Positions 42,102-51,644 of a stretch of DNA of 64,000 nucleotides are shown here, piece after piece. Under the pieces are notes generated by a model that saw only the letters and a program-made list of their open reading frames with translations, made no database searches and had not been told where the DNA came from. The first letter of the stretch is position 1. Each line of letters opens with the position of its first letter. A program made the position numbers and the translations under genes. This DNA comes from Paenibacillus cellulosilyticus. GTDB taxonomy: Bacteria > Bacillota > Bacilli > Paenibacillales > Paenibacillaceae. The DNA is taken from the NCBI RefSeq assembly GCF_003182255.1, contig NZ_QGTQ01000002.1:186001-250000 (forward strand), in the 5' to 3' direction.

Positions 42102-42140
42102 AAAAAGGCCAGCCAATGCAGCACACGCAATGGCTGGCCT
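42101..42140. terminator. Bidirectional terminator
   Basis: GGCCAGCCAATG and its partner CATTGCGTG...TGGCTGGCC form a long stem. On the minus strand six T follow, ending the GH2 gene. It lies directly after the AraC pseudogene on the plus strand. Confidence 0.85.
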
Positions 42141-42146
42141 AACCTT

Positions 42147-44450
42147 TTACGCAACAACAATTACAAGCTCCCCAGCATGCATCCCCTCCGCGTAAGCGGA
42201 CAGCACGACCCGCCCCGGATCGCCCTTGAACCGGAGGACCGTGCTTACGCATCCATGGTACATATGCATCCAATGCTGATCGTAAGGCTCGCTGGAGCAG
42301 AGATCGCCATTATCGACAGCGATAACCTCCGCCGGTCCGGTAACCTGGAACGTCACCTTCGCGCTTTCGCGGAACGCAGCAGTCCCTTCCTTATCGAATG
42401 CCCGCACGGTGAACAGCTTCTGATAGCCTTCAGCCGCCTGGAGACGTAACGACTCTGCATCGAATCGTAATCTCGTTGCTGCTTCCGCCGTTCGGAGCGT
42501 ATATTGGCAAACCTCCTGCTTATCGATGAAGCCTCTCACCGTGATCGTCCCTCGCAGATACGGCAGATAGCCCGTAATCATCCGATTCGGATATTCGGAT
42601 GGCTGTTTAAAGAAGAACCGCTTGCCGTTCAACTCCAATGTGACTTCTTCGCAGTTGGTTGCGATCATGTACGGAATAACGGTCTTATTGAACTGCGGGA
42701 AGCTCCAATGGCTTGCGTATCTTGGCGCATCCCAGTGCTCCTTCACGCCTTCATCCTGCAAGGAATAATCCATCACCGCGAGATAAACCATCGGCTTGTC
42801 CGACCAGTAGCTCTCGTAGAGATAGGACAGCGGCTTCCGCTCGTTGTTCGTATAGATCAAGGAGCCAGCCCATCCCTTGGCCGGATAACCCATCGATTCG
42901 CCCAAATAGTCGATCCCCGTCCACAACATGCCGCCGATCACGTAGTCATGCTTCTCGACATCGATCCATGGCACATCGTCGCTGAAATTTTGCATCTGAT
43001 CCGGAGCGCCTCTGAAGAACTGATAGGTCTCCGTTCCAAGAATCAGCTTGTCTGGAATCGCCTTATGAATCGCGGGATACCACTGTTCCTGATAGTTGCA
43101 GCTGATCACGTCGACAATCTCGCCAATTCTCCGAATGCGCTCCACTCTTTCGTCCTGATCGTATATTTCCGTATCGCTCACCGTATCGACGAACTGCTGA
43201 ATGTCTTCTACCTTCGCAAGATCAACATTATCCTCATATTTGAAATGCGGGTTCATCGCATACGTAATCGGTCTCGTATCATCAAGCGTAAGCAGATGGT
43301 CCTTCAACATCCGAAGAATCTCAAGCATCGAAGCCTGTCCTTGGTTCTCCACTTCGTTGCCGACGCCACATATGAAGATCGACGGATGGTTCCGATCTCT
43401 CCGAACCATGCATGCTAGATCCCGCTTCCATTCCGTCTCGAAATATCGCCGATAAGCGCCGCCCGTCCACTTATCGAACGGCTCTTCATACACTAGCAGC
43501 CCCAGCTCGTCGCATAAGTCGAGCAGCTCGGATGCCGGGATATGGTGAGCGATGCGGACCGCATTGCAGCCGATCGATTTGAACAGCATGAGCCGATCCT
43601 TCCAGATCTCAGGCGTCGCGGCGATGCCGACGCAGCCTGCATCCTGATGAATGCAGAAGCCCTTGATCTTGATCAATTGTCCGTTGACGAACATGCCCTT
43701 GCCCGCAACCATGTCGATCGTTCGAACGCCAATACGCAGCTTGTAGATGTCAGCGACTTCGCCGCTCTCCATCAGCTTCAATTCAACCTCATATAGATTC
43801 GGCTGATCCGGGCTCCACAGCTTCACCTGCGGGATTTCGAGAGAGAGCGTTCCGTTATCCGACTCGCCGCTGACCGTCAAGCGGTCATTCGTGACACGGG
43901 CCTGAACCAGTGAGGTTGTGCCAGTCTCGATCGTTACAAGTCCCGTATCCCCACTCACTGTTGATTTGACCACAATATTGTCCGGATGGAGGTGATTCTC
44001 TCTAAGTTCAAGCAGCTTAACCGTACGATAAATGCCAGCTCCCGAATACCATCTGTCGGCCGGGAAGGCCGTATTGTCGACCTTGACGAGGATGAGGTTA
44101 TCGCCTTCGTGGATGTAATTCGTAATATCGAGCGTAAACCGGGAATAACCGTATTTCTGCCCGCCGGCCTCATGCCCGTTGATCCACACCGTACTGTTCT
44201 CATAGACGCCATCGAATTGCAGCTGATAAACGTATCCAACCTTCTTCTCTTGGATGACCAGATTGTTACGGTACCAGCCAATGCCCCATCGATCCCGGAA
44301 ACCTTGCGCCTCAGCTTGCTTCATCTTCCGATTGATCGGAGCGTTAATGACCCAATCATGCGGCAGATTAACAGGTTCGAAGTTATGATCCTCCGGCTCT
44401 CGGAGCGTAAATTCCCAGCCGGTCATGATGGTAGTTTCTACACGACACAT
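42147..44450 (-). CDS. GH2 family beta-galactosidase-like glycosidase
   Basis: The 767-residue protein has the GH2 layout: a sugar-binding jelly roll (about 10-150; TVWINGHEAGGQKYGYSRFT), an immunoglobulin-like domain (about 155-245), and a barrel with the acid/base Glu366 in GVGNEVENQGQ and nucleophile Glu474 in LILGTETYQF. A DUF4982-like and a last beta-sandwich domain follow (about 560-767). No signal peptide is visible, so it works inside the cell. The ATG at 44450 has AAAGGATG upstream. An AraC regulator lies divergent from it. Sugar specificity (beta-galactoside, beta-glucuronide or other) is not settled by these motifs. Confidence 0.9.
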   Translation of the reverse strand: MCRVETTIMTGWEFTLREPEDHNFEPVNLPHDWVINAPINRKMKQAEAQGFRDRWGIGWYRNNLVIQEKKVGYVYQLQFDGVYENSTVWINGHEAGGQKYGYSRFTLDITNYIHEGDNLILVKVDNTAFPADRWYSGAGIYRTVKLLELRENHLHPDNIVVKSTVSGDTGLVTIETGTTSLVQARVTNDRLTVSGESDNGTLSLEIPQVKLWSPDQPNLYEVELKLMESGEVADIYKLRIGVRTIDMVAGKGMFVNGQLIKIKGFCIHQDAGCVGIAATPEIWKDRLMLFKSIGCNAVRIAHHIPASELLDLCDELGLLVYEEPFDKWTGGAYRRYFETEWKRDLACMVRRDRNHPSIFICGVGNEVENQGQASMLEILRMLKDHLLTLDDTRPITYAMNPHFKYEDNVDLAKVEDIQQFVDTVSDTEIYDQDERVERIRRIGEIVDVISCNYQEQWYPAIHKAIPDKLILGTETYQFFRGAPDQMQNFSDDVPWIDVEKHDYVIGGMLWTGIDYLGESMGYPAKGWAGSLIYTNNERKPLSYLYESYWSDKPMVYLAVMDYSLQDEGVKEHWDAPRYASHWSFPQFNKTVIPYMIATNCEEVTLELNGKRFFFKQPSEYPNRMITGYLPYLRGTITVRGFIDKQEVCQYTLRTAEAATRLRFDAESLRLQAAEGYQKLFTVRAFDKEGTAAFRESAKVTFQVTGPAEVIAVDNGDLCSSEPYDQHWMHMYHGCVSTVLRFKGDPGRVVLSAYAEGMHAGELVIVVA

Positions 44451-44531
44451 ACGATTAACATCCTTTCGTTTCCTAGATAAGAATCCCTTGTACCTTCTTG
44501 AGCTTTGTTATATTTTAATTGTATGTACCCG

Positions 44532-44545
44532 CGAAACCGCTAACA
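44532..44545. promoter_or_regulatory. Candidate cre (CcpA) site
   Basis: CGAAACCGCTAACA fits the catabolite-response consensus TGNAANCGNTNNCA with one mismatch at the first base. It lies in the promoter gap between the GH2 gene and its divergent AraC regulator. Confidence 0.45.
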
Positions 44546-44589
44546 ATCTAATCATATTAAGAATCATATCAATATATTAAGGTGATCTG

Positions 44590-45414
44590 ATGACAAAGAG
44601 ATACATACCGATCATGACGGAATCGGATAAGGAGCTGCCCTTCTATCTCGTACAAGCAGGACAAGCTTGGAACCAAGAGCATGTCGTTCGTCCGAACGGC
44701 TACTTGTACCAATGGATTCAATGCGTGGAAGGCGAAGGCGAGCTTCAGGTGGAAGGCAAGACGCATCGAGTCAAAGAAGGGATGGTCATGCTGCTGTTCA
44801 AGGGCGTTGCCCATGAATATTACGCGATAAGCCCGACTTGGATCGTGGACTGGATCGTCTTCGACGGCCATCAGGTGGAATCGTTCTTAAAGAACGCAGC
44901 GGGGATCGCAGCATCTGGTGTGTTATACGTATCGAAACCTGATATTTTCACAGCTATCAATCAGTCCCTACTCGATATTGAGCATTCTGATATTCCGCTG
45001 CGAGGCGTTCAGAGCTCCAGCATCATCTACACGCTCTTGACGAGCATGATGCAATACACGTCCAAGCAGCCGAACAACAGCGCGACCTATTTGAATAGCA
45101 GGCTGAAGCCGCTGTTTCAATATATTGAGCAGAACATTGCAGAGCCCCTCACGCTGGACAATATGGCTGCAATCACGGACTATACGCCCCAGCATCTGTG
45201 CACGGTGTTCAAGAAATCGACGGGCATTCGAATTTTCCAATACATCAATTCCGTTCGCATGAAGAGAAGCAAGGAGCTGCTGCTGCAGCATCCTCACATG
45301 CAGGTAAAGGAAATCGCGGCGCTCGCGGGATTCGAGGATGTGAACTACTTCTGTACCGTGTTCAAGAAGCATGAGCAATTGAGTCCAAGCCAGTACAGGC
45401 AGATGCATCAGTAG
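44590..45414 (+). CDS. AraC family regulator, probably of the GH2 gene
   Basis: The 274-residue protein has an N-terminal cupin (about 15-95; GYLYQWIQCVEGEGELQVEG, MVMLLFKGVAHEYYAI) and the C-terminal AraC double helix-turn-helix (about 175-272; TDYTPQHLCTVFKKSTGIRI, FEDVNYFCTVFKKHEQLSPS). It stands head-to-head with the GH2 gene across a 139-base gap, the usual place for a pathway-specific activator. ATG 44590 has AAGGTG eight bases upstream. Confidence 0.92.
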   Translation: MTKRYIPIMTESDKELPFYLVQAGQAWNQEHVVRPNGYLYQWIQCVEGEGELQVEGKTHRVKEGMVMLLFKGVAHEYYAISPTWIVDWIVFDGHQVESFLKNAAGIAASGVLYVSKPDIFTAINQSLLDIEHSDIPLRGVQSSSIIYTLLTSMMQYTSKQPNNSATYLNSRLKPLFQYIEQNIAEPLTLDNMAAITDYTPQHLCTVFKKSTGIRIFQYINSVRMKRSKELLLQHPHMQVKEIAALAGFEDVNYFCTVFKKHEQLSPSQYRQMHQ

Positions 45415-45440
45415 AAGGATACTCGTTTATACACACAATA

Positions 45441-45474
45441 AAAAAAGCTTGCCGCGGTTTCGCGATAAGCTTGC
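45441..45474 (-). terminator. Terminator of the SGNH hydrolase gene
   Basis: On the minus strand GCAAGCTTATCGCG and CGCGGCAAGCTT pair with an AAAC loop and are followed by seven T. Confidence 0.8.
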
Positions 45475-45488
45475 AGTTAAACGTAACT

Positions 45489-46103
45489 CTAACCTTCCAA
45501 GCATCCTTGCAAATACCCAGCGATAAAAGCGGCCTGCGAGCAGCATACTTCCTCCGTGAAATGCACATGATCACAATACGCGCTCGTTCCGAAAATGCGA
45601 GTAAACGTATAAAGATCAACTATAGATACATCATGCGCACGCATGATGACATCCGCCGCTTCATTGTAGGCAACCACATCTTCATGAAAACGATGGAAGG
45701 ACGCAGAACGGGCATTGTGGACTTCCTCAACGGCATCCGTTGTACGAACCCAGATCAAAAAGTTTGACATTTCTCGGGAAATAATGACGATTTGTTCGAG
45801 GTTGTCCCGATATTGCTGGAGAGGAACCTGCTTGTCACCCGTTGCCGGATCTGTCTTGATATCGTGCAATCCGCAGTTAATTAACAACAAGTCATAATGA
45901 ACCCCTTTACGCTGTTCACCCTGCAGGTATGCAAGAACCATACTGCTGTCTCCGCCATTCGCCCCAATAGGGTTATCTAGGTTGATGAACGCATCCTCTT
46001 CTCCACGCTTGCGGTCATAATGGAATCGATGCTCGATCATTCTTTTCAAGTACGGACCATACTGAATGGATATACTGTCACCTACTACGTAAAGACTCCT
46101 CAT
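45489..46103 (-). CDS. SGNH/GDSL-type hydrolase
   Basis: The 204-residue protein has block I VVGDSISIQYG (catalytic Ser about 10), a Gly block IGANGGDSS, block III LLINCGLHDIKTD and the catalytic pair in CDHVHFTEE. SGNH hydrolases remove acyl or acetyl groups; in this setting a carbohydrate esterase on plant or other polysaccharide fragments is plausible. There is no signal peptide. It is a single gene with its own terminator, divergent from the unidentified gene at 46326. Confidence 0.88.
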   Translation of the reverse strand: MRSLYVVGDSISIQYGPYLKRMIEHRFHYDRKRGEEDAFINLDNPIGANGGDSSMVLAYLQGEQRKGVHYDLLLINCGLHDIKTDPATGDKQVPLQQYRDNLEQIVIISREMSNFLIWVRTTDAVEEVHNARSASFHRFHEDVVAYNEAADVIMRAHDVSIVDLYTFTRIFGTSAYCDHVHFTEEVCCSQAAFIAGYLQGCLEG

Positions 46104-46325
46104 CCTGTCCCTCCCCCTGTTAATCCCGCTTTAACTGGACTTCATATCGTCGCTATCTTATCATCGCGAATCCCGAAGGACAATCGTATTTTACCAATTT
46201 GGAAAAATGCCGCCTCACTAGAAAAACGGTCATTATGACATATACTCCAGTCCATTGTCATATAGCTGGTCACACCAAATTACTCTAGAATAAAGACATC
46301 CATTCAGAAATGAGGACATTCACTT

Positions 46326-47318
46326 ATGACTGACATTAGGCCTTTTCTAGCCACAATACGGCGTTCGATCGCTGCACATCGAACAGGTGCAGCTGGCGGC
46401 CATCGTCGTAAGCTCTCCGATTCCGTACACGCAGCGGATTTGTACGGGACGGCAAACGCGGTCATTTTGCTATATACGCTTAATGAATTACCGATGACAG
46501 GGACGGACGAGCATCGTGACTTCGTCACTGCGCTTCAACAGTTCCAAGATCCGCACACCGGCCTGTTCAACGGCATCGGACATCACCCGCTCCACGGGAC
46601 GGCCTTCGCGATCTCAGCACTGGAGCTTCTGGACAGCAAACCGTTGTATCCTCTGACCGACTTGCAGAAGCTTAAAGATCCGGCTGCTCTATATGATTTT
46701 CTAGACAACCTAAGCTGGGTCAATCAGCCTTGGGCAGAATCGCATAAAGGAGCAGGCCTCTATGCGGCAATGGTTCTCGCCGGCGAAGTAGACGCTTCTT
46801 GGGAAGAGGCTTATTTCAATTGGCTCTACGCGGAGACCGACCCGATAACCGGTTTGTGGCAGAAGGGTGCGATGCATATGGCGGGCAGCGCGCCATTGTT
46901 CCACCACTTGGCCAGCTCGTTTCATTACTTATTTAATCTCAATTACCGCAATCGGAAGATGCGGTTCCCGGATGCTTGGATTGACACCTGCTTGCAGCTG
47001 CACGCAGCGGGCGAGATTCCGTTAAAGGCAGACGCGTTGTCGTTCGTCGAGCTGGATGTGCTGTATACCTTAATCGCTGCAGGCGAACAAACCGACTATC
47101 GATCGGAGGAGCTGCGCGCCATGATCGATGGCATCTGCCATCATCTTCTGAAGAACATCGAATCGCTCTCCACAGAATCGGAGGGCGAAGTCTTCGACGA
47201 TCTTCATGAGCTGTGCGGTACGACCTGTGCGCTCGCGTTGGTTCAGTCTGCGATGCCGGAGCAGGTAGATTCGGACCGTGTGCTGCTGAAGGTGCTGGAT
47301 CGGCGGCCTTTTATCTAA
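46326..47318 (+). CDS. Unidentified all-helical (alpha/alpha-toroid-like) protein
   Basis: I do not recognise the family of this 330-residue soluble protein. Repeated helical stretches such as TANAVILLYTLNEL, LQQFQDPHTGLFNGIGHHPL and HGTAFAISALELL resemble the alpha/alpha-barrel repeats of terpenoid cyclase/prenyltransferase-like or glycoside-processing proteins. No signal peptide or membrane segment is visible. It is divergent from the SGNH hydrolase across 222 bases and ends in a strong hairpin. A glycan-processing role would fit the neighbourhood, but nothing in the sequence proves it. Confidence 0.65.
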   Translation: MTDIRPFLATIRRSIAAHRTGAAGGHRRKLSDSVHAADLYGTANAVILLYTLNELPMTGTDEHRDFVTALQQFQDPHTGLFNGIGHHPLHGTAFAISALELLDSKPLYPLTDLQKLKDPAALYDFLDNLSWVNQPWAESHKGAGLYAAMVLAGEVDASWEEAYFNWLYAETDPITGLWQKGAMHMAGSAPLFHHLASSFHYLFNLNYRNRKMRFPDAWIDTCLQLHAAGEIPLKADALSFVELDVLYTLIAAGEQTDYRSEELRAMIDGICHHLLKNIESLSTESEGEVFDDLHELCGTTCALALVQSAMPEQVDSDRVLLKVLDRRPFI

Positions 47319-47352
47319 CCTAGGTATCCATACTGCTGGTTTTTACGCCAAA

Positions 47353-47386
47353 AGGCACTTATCTCTCGTACAAGAGATAAGTGCCT
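47353..47386. terminator. Bidirectional terminator
   Basis: AGGCACTTATCTCT, loop CGTACA, and its exact complement. TTTT follows on the minus strand, closing the germination operon; the same stem closes the plus-strand gene ending at 47318. Confidence 0.85.
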
Positions 47387-47394
47387 CTCATGCT

Positions 47395-47601
47395 TCAGAA
47401 CAATACCATCCTAAGTACAAAAAAAGAAAAGGCTAACACGATATTCGTCACGCCGAGGAAAGTCGAGAACTTTTGCTCTTTGCTCATCTTCTGCTGCTTG
47501 AGCTCCGCACGATCTACGCGAAGAATCATAAGCCCCGAGAAGAGCAGCAGAGGAATCACGTAGCCGATAAAATTAACAGTATAGCCAACTAATAGGCTCA
47601 G
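47395..47601 (-). CDS. Small two-helix membrane protein at the end of the ger operon
   Basis: The minus strand holds an open frame of about 68-70 codons with two clear membrane segments (LLVGYTVNFIGYVIPLLLFS and VTNIVLAFSFFVLRMVLF) around a charged loop (RVDRAELKQQKMSKEQK). GGGGAGGGG is directly in front, but the codons in reach are ATC, GTT and CTG (47601), with no ATG, GTG or TTG before codon 15. Small proteins of this topology often follow gerC-type genes in Paenibacillus and relatives. Either a rare start is used or a base change broke the start. I used CTG at 47601 for the boundary. Confidence 0.5.
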   Translation of the reverse strand: MSLLVGYTVNFIGYVIPLLLFSGLMILRVDRAELKQQKMSKEQKFSTFLGVTNIVLAFSFFVLRMVLF

Positions 47602-47627
47602 AACGATCCCCTCCCCTCTTGACGAAG

Positions 47628-48857
47628 CTACTTAGCCTTCATCCCTACGCGTCTAACATTAACATCTGTCTTAATATCAAACGTTATGTCCTTATATTGC
47701 TCCTGCCATTGCTCTTTCGTCTTGACATGGGCGTTCCAATAGCGTGACTTCTTGGCTCGGATGTATTCCCCGAATCCGAAAATGTCGCTGCTATTTTCCT
47801 GTGTTTGTGCGAGAAGCAATTTGCAGGCTTTCGTGGTGCCCTCAGATAGTTTAAGCTCGATCTGACGAAGAATCTCTTCCCTATTGATGTCGAAGTCCTG
47901 ATCCATCTTCTCTTCGATATTTATTTCCAGCACAATGTCGATATCAAAATGAGGATGCCCCTCCTTGATGCTTGACTTCCAACTGACATGTCGGCTCGTA
48001 GTGGAGATCATAATCAGCTTCGAAGTTCCGTCGAGTGTTATAAAAACACGATAGCCTGCCGGATTGATGCCTTTAACCGCCATGAATGTTCCGATTTGAA
48101 TGGGCTTCGTTTTACCTACCATTTTGGCCCCTTTAAAGTAAGCAAGACCTTTGATTTCGATATTCTGTTCCTTCTGCAGCTCCACGTAAGGGAGATAGCC
48201 CTCTTGACCTTTCTTCGTTGAATTGCTCCAGAACGTACCGATGTAGTCTCTTGGAAACTTCCCCATCTTGATGCCTTGATCCAAAGTAGTCATCAGATAT
48301 AAGGTAGGAATTCGCTCCAACTTGGGAGCCGCCTTCATCAACTTCATTGCATTCCCTTTGGCAATCATCATCCATGCCATTCGACGAACCTCGGAGTTCC
48401 GCCGAAAGAAATCATTGATGTTATCCATCCCTTTCTTCGCTACTGCCTCGGATACGATAATAACCCGCAGATGTCCAAAGAAAAGACGGCTGGAAGTTTG
48501 CTGCTGCAATCGCATGAACGCATCATCGAGCGAATGACCGAACGTATCCAGGACCCAGACGGTTTGCGACGAATCGGTCGTCCCGCCTCCGCCTTCGCCT
48601 GGACCAAGCGGGATCCTTCCGGGTAATGCGATTTGCACAGCGACATGGTAGTATCCTGATTTAGGGGAAGGGATCGCACCGCTCATATGGGTTACGGCAT
48701 CATCCTCAACGCCATCGGACTTCACCGTATCAATGGATACCCCTAGAACGACCGCACGATCTTCGATTTCCAATCTGTCCCAGCAACCCGTCAATAAAGG
48801 AAGGACAAGCAAAGCTAGCATCGAAAACTTAGTGAAGGGGCTCCATAACGTTGTCAC
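47628..48857 (-). CDS. Ger(x)C family spore germination lipoprotein
   Basis: Starts with GTG at 48857, inside the end of the permease gene, with GAGGG ten bases upstream (409 residues). Lipoprotein signal with lipobox LLTGCWDRLEIED, in which the CWDRLEIEDRA block is typical for GerC-type proteins. The following N-terminal domain includes SRLFFGHLRVIIVSEAVAKK, and the C-terminal domain ends in ERWQ-like KTKEQWQEQYKDITF. It is the lipoprotein part of a nutrient germinant receptor in the spore inner membrane. Order A-B-C is the standard one. Confidence 0.92.
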   Translation of the reverse strand: MTTLWSPFTKFSMLALLVLPLLTGCWDRLEIEDRAVVLGVSIDTVKSDGVEDDAVTHMSGAIPSPKSGYYHVAVQIALPGRIPLGPGEGGGGTTDSSQTVWVLDTFGHSLDDAFMRLQQQTSSRLFFGHLRVIIVSEAVAKKGMDNINDFFRRNSEVRRMAWMMIAKGNAMKLMKAAPKLERIPTLYLMTTLDQGIKMGKFPRDYIGTFWSNSTKKGQEGYLPYVELQKEQNIEIKGLAYFKGAKMVGKTKPIQIGTFMAVKGINPAGYRVFITLDGTSKLIMISTTSRHVSWKSSIKEGHPHFDIDIVLEINIEEKMDQDFDINREEILRQIELKLSEGTTKACKLLLAQTQENSSDIFGFGEYIRAKKSRYWNAHVKTKEQWQEQYKDITFDIKTDVNVRRVGMKAK

Positions 48858-49950
48858 TTGGCTGATTCCCTCGTTTCTTGCGGACTAGCGAGATGATCAA
48901 CAACAACCCCGGATATGCAATCGTGATGTACAATCCAACACGACCAACATCCTCGATGACGGCATAGAGCTGAATAATATTGGTTGGGAGCATCGCCAGT
49001 ATGAATACAAATGGCAATAAGAATGTCGATATCGCTTTATGATCCTGCAGTCGGAACATTTCGCTAGCCATTCGAATGGTGAGAAAATAACTAGAAAGCA
49101 GCGTTGTAAATACGGCTGTAACCCAGACCGCAAGAAATGCAGCATCAAGCCGCTCCAATACATTCGCGGGCAGCGTCGTGGCTTTGGCTAATTCGAGTGT
49201 CGGCCACAGCAAATTTTTTATCTCTTCCGAACCGAAAACGCCGACTGCCGCGACCACAATCGCTACATACAAACCGCCAGCAATAAGCAATCCAACAAAA
49301 CCAGCGAGCAGCGCTTTCTGCGGTTTCCTCATAGCAGGAATCACCAATGTCATAATAAACGTGCCTTGAAACAAAGCCCCGATCGTCAGAACACCTGTCA
49401 GCATATGACTTGGATCATTGCCGATGATCGGCTGCAGATTAATGAGATCCGCGTTCTTCATCGACAGCACCACGATGCCCAACCCCGGAAACAAAATCAG
49501 TGGAAAATAAAAATGGTGGAGGTAGGTGAAGGTGATAATGTTATTGCGACAGGAGAACGATGCAAGCAGCAGCATCACGATTACGGTGACTTCTACCGGC
49601 GTGCTCTTCAAAACTGACGTAACAACGACTTCGCCAAATTCCCGAGCGGCAAGCGAGGTCAATACAGCAAAGAAAACAATCGCAAACAAATTTCCGATCC
49701 AAGCAAGCCATTTGCCGATAATCACTTCGCTATATTGAATAATGGACTGGTCCGGGAACCTCATCCCAAGAATCGTAATGGCGAATAAACCCACATAGCC
49801 TACCATTAACCCAAGCAAAGTCACCAGAGGAGCGCCCGAATCTGCAGCCCGGACAGCAATGAGCGGCAGTGCGAGTACACCGACTCCGATAATCGTACTG
49901 ACTTGAACCGCCGCTGATTGGATCGTCGTAATCTGACGCATATTTGACAT
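48829..49950 (-). CDS. GerAB-type spore germination permease
   Basis: Start at ATG 49950 (373 residues), with AAGGAGGATC upstream overlapping the end of the gerA-type gene. It has about ten membrane helices and belongs to the amino acid/polyamine-like transporter fold family of GerB proteins (QVSTIIGVGVLALPLIAVRA near the N-terminus). It is the B subunit of the germinant receptor and probably binds the germinant. It overlaps the lipoprotein gene by 29 bases. Confidence 0.92.
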   Translation of the reverse strand: MSNMRQITTIQSAAVQVSTIIGVGVLALPLIAVRAADSGAPLVTLLGLMVGYVGLFAITILGMRFPDQSIIQYSEVIIGKWLAWIGNLFAIVFFAVLTSLAAREFGEVVVTSVLKSTPVEVTVIVMLLLASFSCRNNIITFTYLHHFYFPLILFPGLGIVVLSMKNADLINLQPIIGNDPSHMLTGVLTIGALFQGTFIMTLVIPAMRKPQKALLAGFVGLLIAGGLYVAIVVAAVGVFGSEEIKNLLWPTLELAKATTLPANVLERLDAAFLAVWVTAVFTTLLSSYFLTIRMASEMFRLQDHKAISTFLLPFVFILAMLPTNIIQLYAVIEDVGRVGLYITIAYPGLLLIISLVRKKRGNQPSDNVMEPLH

Positions 49951-49951
49951 C

Positions 49952-51574
49952 TCACGGATCCTCCTTGTTCGCCTTTGGACCAACTATATCGGGCTTCGTT
50001 TTCTTGATTTCATCGATGGACGCTTGGCTCATTCTTTTCTTATCCTTCGGAAGGAGGAAGGCTGGCCGTTCCGGCATCCAGGTTAGCGGTGCACGAATGA
50101 GCAAATCCTTCATCCCTTGAAAGTTGCCAGGTACTAGCGGAGTCAAATACGGCATGCCAAAGGACTTTAGCGCCAACATATGATTCGCAATCAAGATGCA
50201 GCCGATCATCACACCGTAGAGACCAAAGATGCCCGATATAATGATCAACGGAAACCGCAGCAGCCGTAGGGCGAGCGCCGCGTTATAGGCAGGTGTCGCA
50301 AAGGAACCGATTGTCGTAAGCGCGATAATGACCACTGTAATTGGGCTTGAGAATCCAGCTGCAACGGCAGCTTGTCCGATGACAAGCACACCGACAATGG
50401 AGAGCGCGCCGCCTACCTGCTGCGGAAGACGTATCGTTGCTTCACGCAGCACTTCCATTGAAATCTCAATAATAAGCACTTCAACAACGGCTGGAAAAGG
50501 AACGCCGGCTCTGCCCCCCGCAACGGCAACCGCAAATTCGGTTGGAATCAGCTCGGGGTTGAACGAAATAATCGCCACATACAAGGATGGGAATATGAGC
50601 GAGAATACAAGCGCAATTAGCCGTGCAATTCGGATTGCGCTCATGAGAAGATAACGCTCGGTATAATCTTCAACCGTCTGATAGAACTGATTGAACACCG
50701 AAGGTACGATCAGTGCTAATGGAGAGCCGTTAACGAGAATGGCCACCCTCCCCTCCAATAAGTTCGCCGCAACCTTGTCTGGCCTTTCGGTGTACTGGAC
50801 TTGAGGGAAAGGTGAATGATGATTATCTTCGATGAGCTGCTCCAGGTAGCCCGAATCCAGCACCGCATCGATATCGATGACGGACAATCGGCGAAACACT
50901 TCATTGACTAGTTCAGCGTTAGCTATATCCTCTAGATAACAGACAGCTACCCTCGACTTGCTTCGGCGACCAATCTCCATCGTCTTGATTCGCAGCTCGG
51001 GGGTTAGCAGCCGGTAGCGAATCAAGGCAATATTTTTATCCAACATTTCAATAAAGCCTTCGCGAGGTCCCCGAATGACTTGCTCGGTCGCCGGCTGGTC
51101 AACCGATCGATTCTCAATGCTGCTTGTATTGATAATAATGGCCCGAGTCAGCCCATCAATAAGAACTATCGTGTTCCCCCGTAATAGTTCTTCGATGACC
51201 GCCGTATATCGGTCATCTGTATTCACCTGACTGTGATACAGCGTGTCGTTCAGAATGACGTCATGCAGCTGCTCGGTCCCAACTTTCTCAGACGGCATTT
51301 CCTTCATCAAAGGCTTTAATACATCCTGATTGACCATCGTTTGATTAATCATGCTGGAATAATAGATGAGGACAGCCGGATGCTGCGCGAATACATGGAA
51401 ACGTCTGACTAATAAATCATCTTCATTCTGCATGACGCCTTGAATGACTTGAAGCGTCTCCTCCAGGGAGTTACTTATCGTTTGATCTTGAAGCTTCTCC
51501 AAGGAGGGGGATGCCGGCTGTGGTGAATTTTTCGTTCCATTGTTATTGCTTGTAAACCAGCTGTTAATCGGCAT
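49952..51574 (-). CDS. GerAA-type spore germination protein
   Basis: Start at ATG 51574 (540 residues) with AGGAGGGG upstream. A hydrophilic N-terminal domain (about 1-290, with RDIVDPESEVVIRGPREGF-like TEQVIRGPREGFIEML) is followed by four to six membrane helices and a short C-terminal tail. GerA motifs include PFPQVQYTERPDKVAANLLE, GRVAILVNGSPLALIVPSVF and YVAIISFNPELIPTEF. It forms the A subunit of the receptor. It leads the operon gerA-gerB-gerC-small membrane gene. The germinant cannot be predicted. Confidence 0.94.
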   Translation of the reverse strand: MPINSWFTSNNNGTKNSPQPASPSLEKLQDQTISNSLEETLQVIQGVMQNEDDLLVRRFHVFAQHPAVLIYYSSMINQTMVNQDVLKPLMKEMPSEKVGTEQLHDVILNDTLYHSQVNTDDRYTAVIEELLRGNTIVLIDGLTRAIIINTSSIENRSVDQPATEQVIRGPREGFIEMLDKNIALIRYRLLTPELRIKTMEIGRRSKSRVAVCYLEDIANAELVNEVFRRLSVIDIDAVLDSGYLEQLIEDNHHSPFPQVQYTERPDKVAANLLEGRVAILVNGSPLALIVPSVFNQFYQTVEDYTERYLLMSAIRIARLIALVFSLIFPSLYVAIISFNPELIPTEFAVAVAGGRAGVPFPAVVEVLIIEISMEVLREATIRLPQQVGGALSIVGVLVIGQAAVAAGFSSPITVVIIALTTIGSFATPAYNAALALRLLRFPLIIISGIFGLYGVMIGCILIANHMLALKSFGMPYLTPLVPGNFQGMKDLLIRAPLTWMPERPAFLLPKDKKRMSQASIDEIKKTKPDIVGPKANKEDP

Positions 51575-51644
51575 TGTTATCCCCTCCTGTATAAGTAATC
51601 TCACATACTAATATGTGGCATTTAATGATATTTATTCTTCACGC

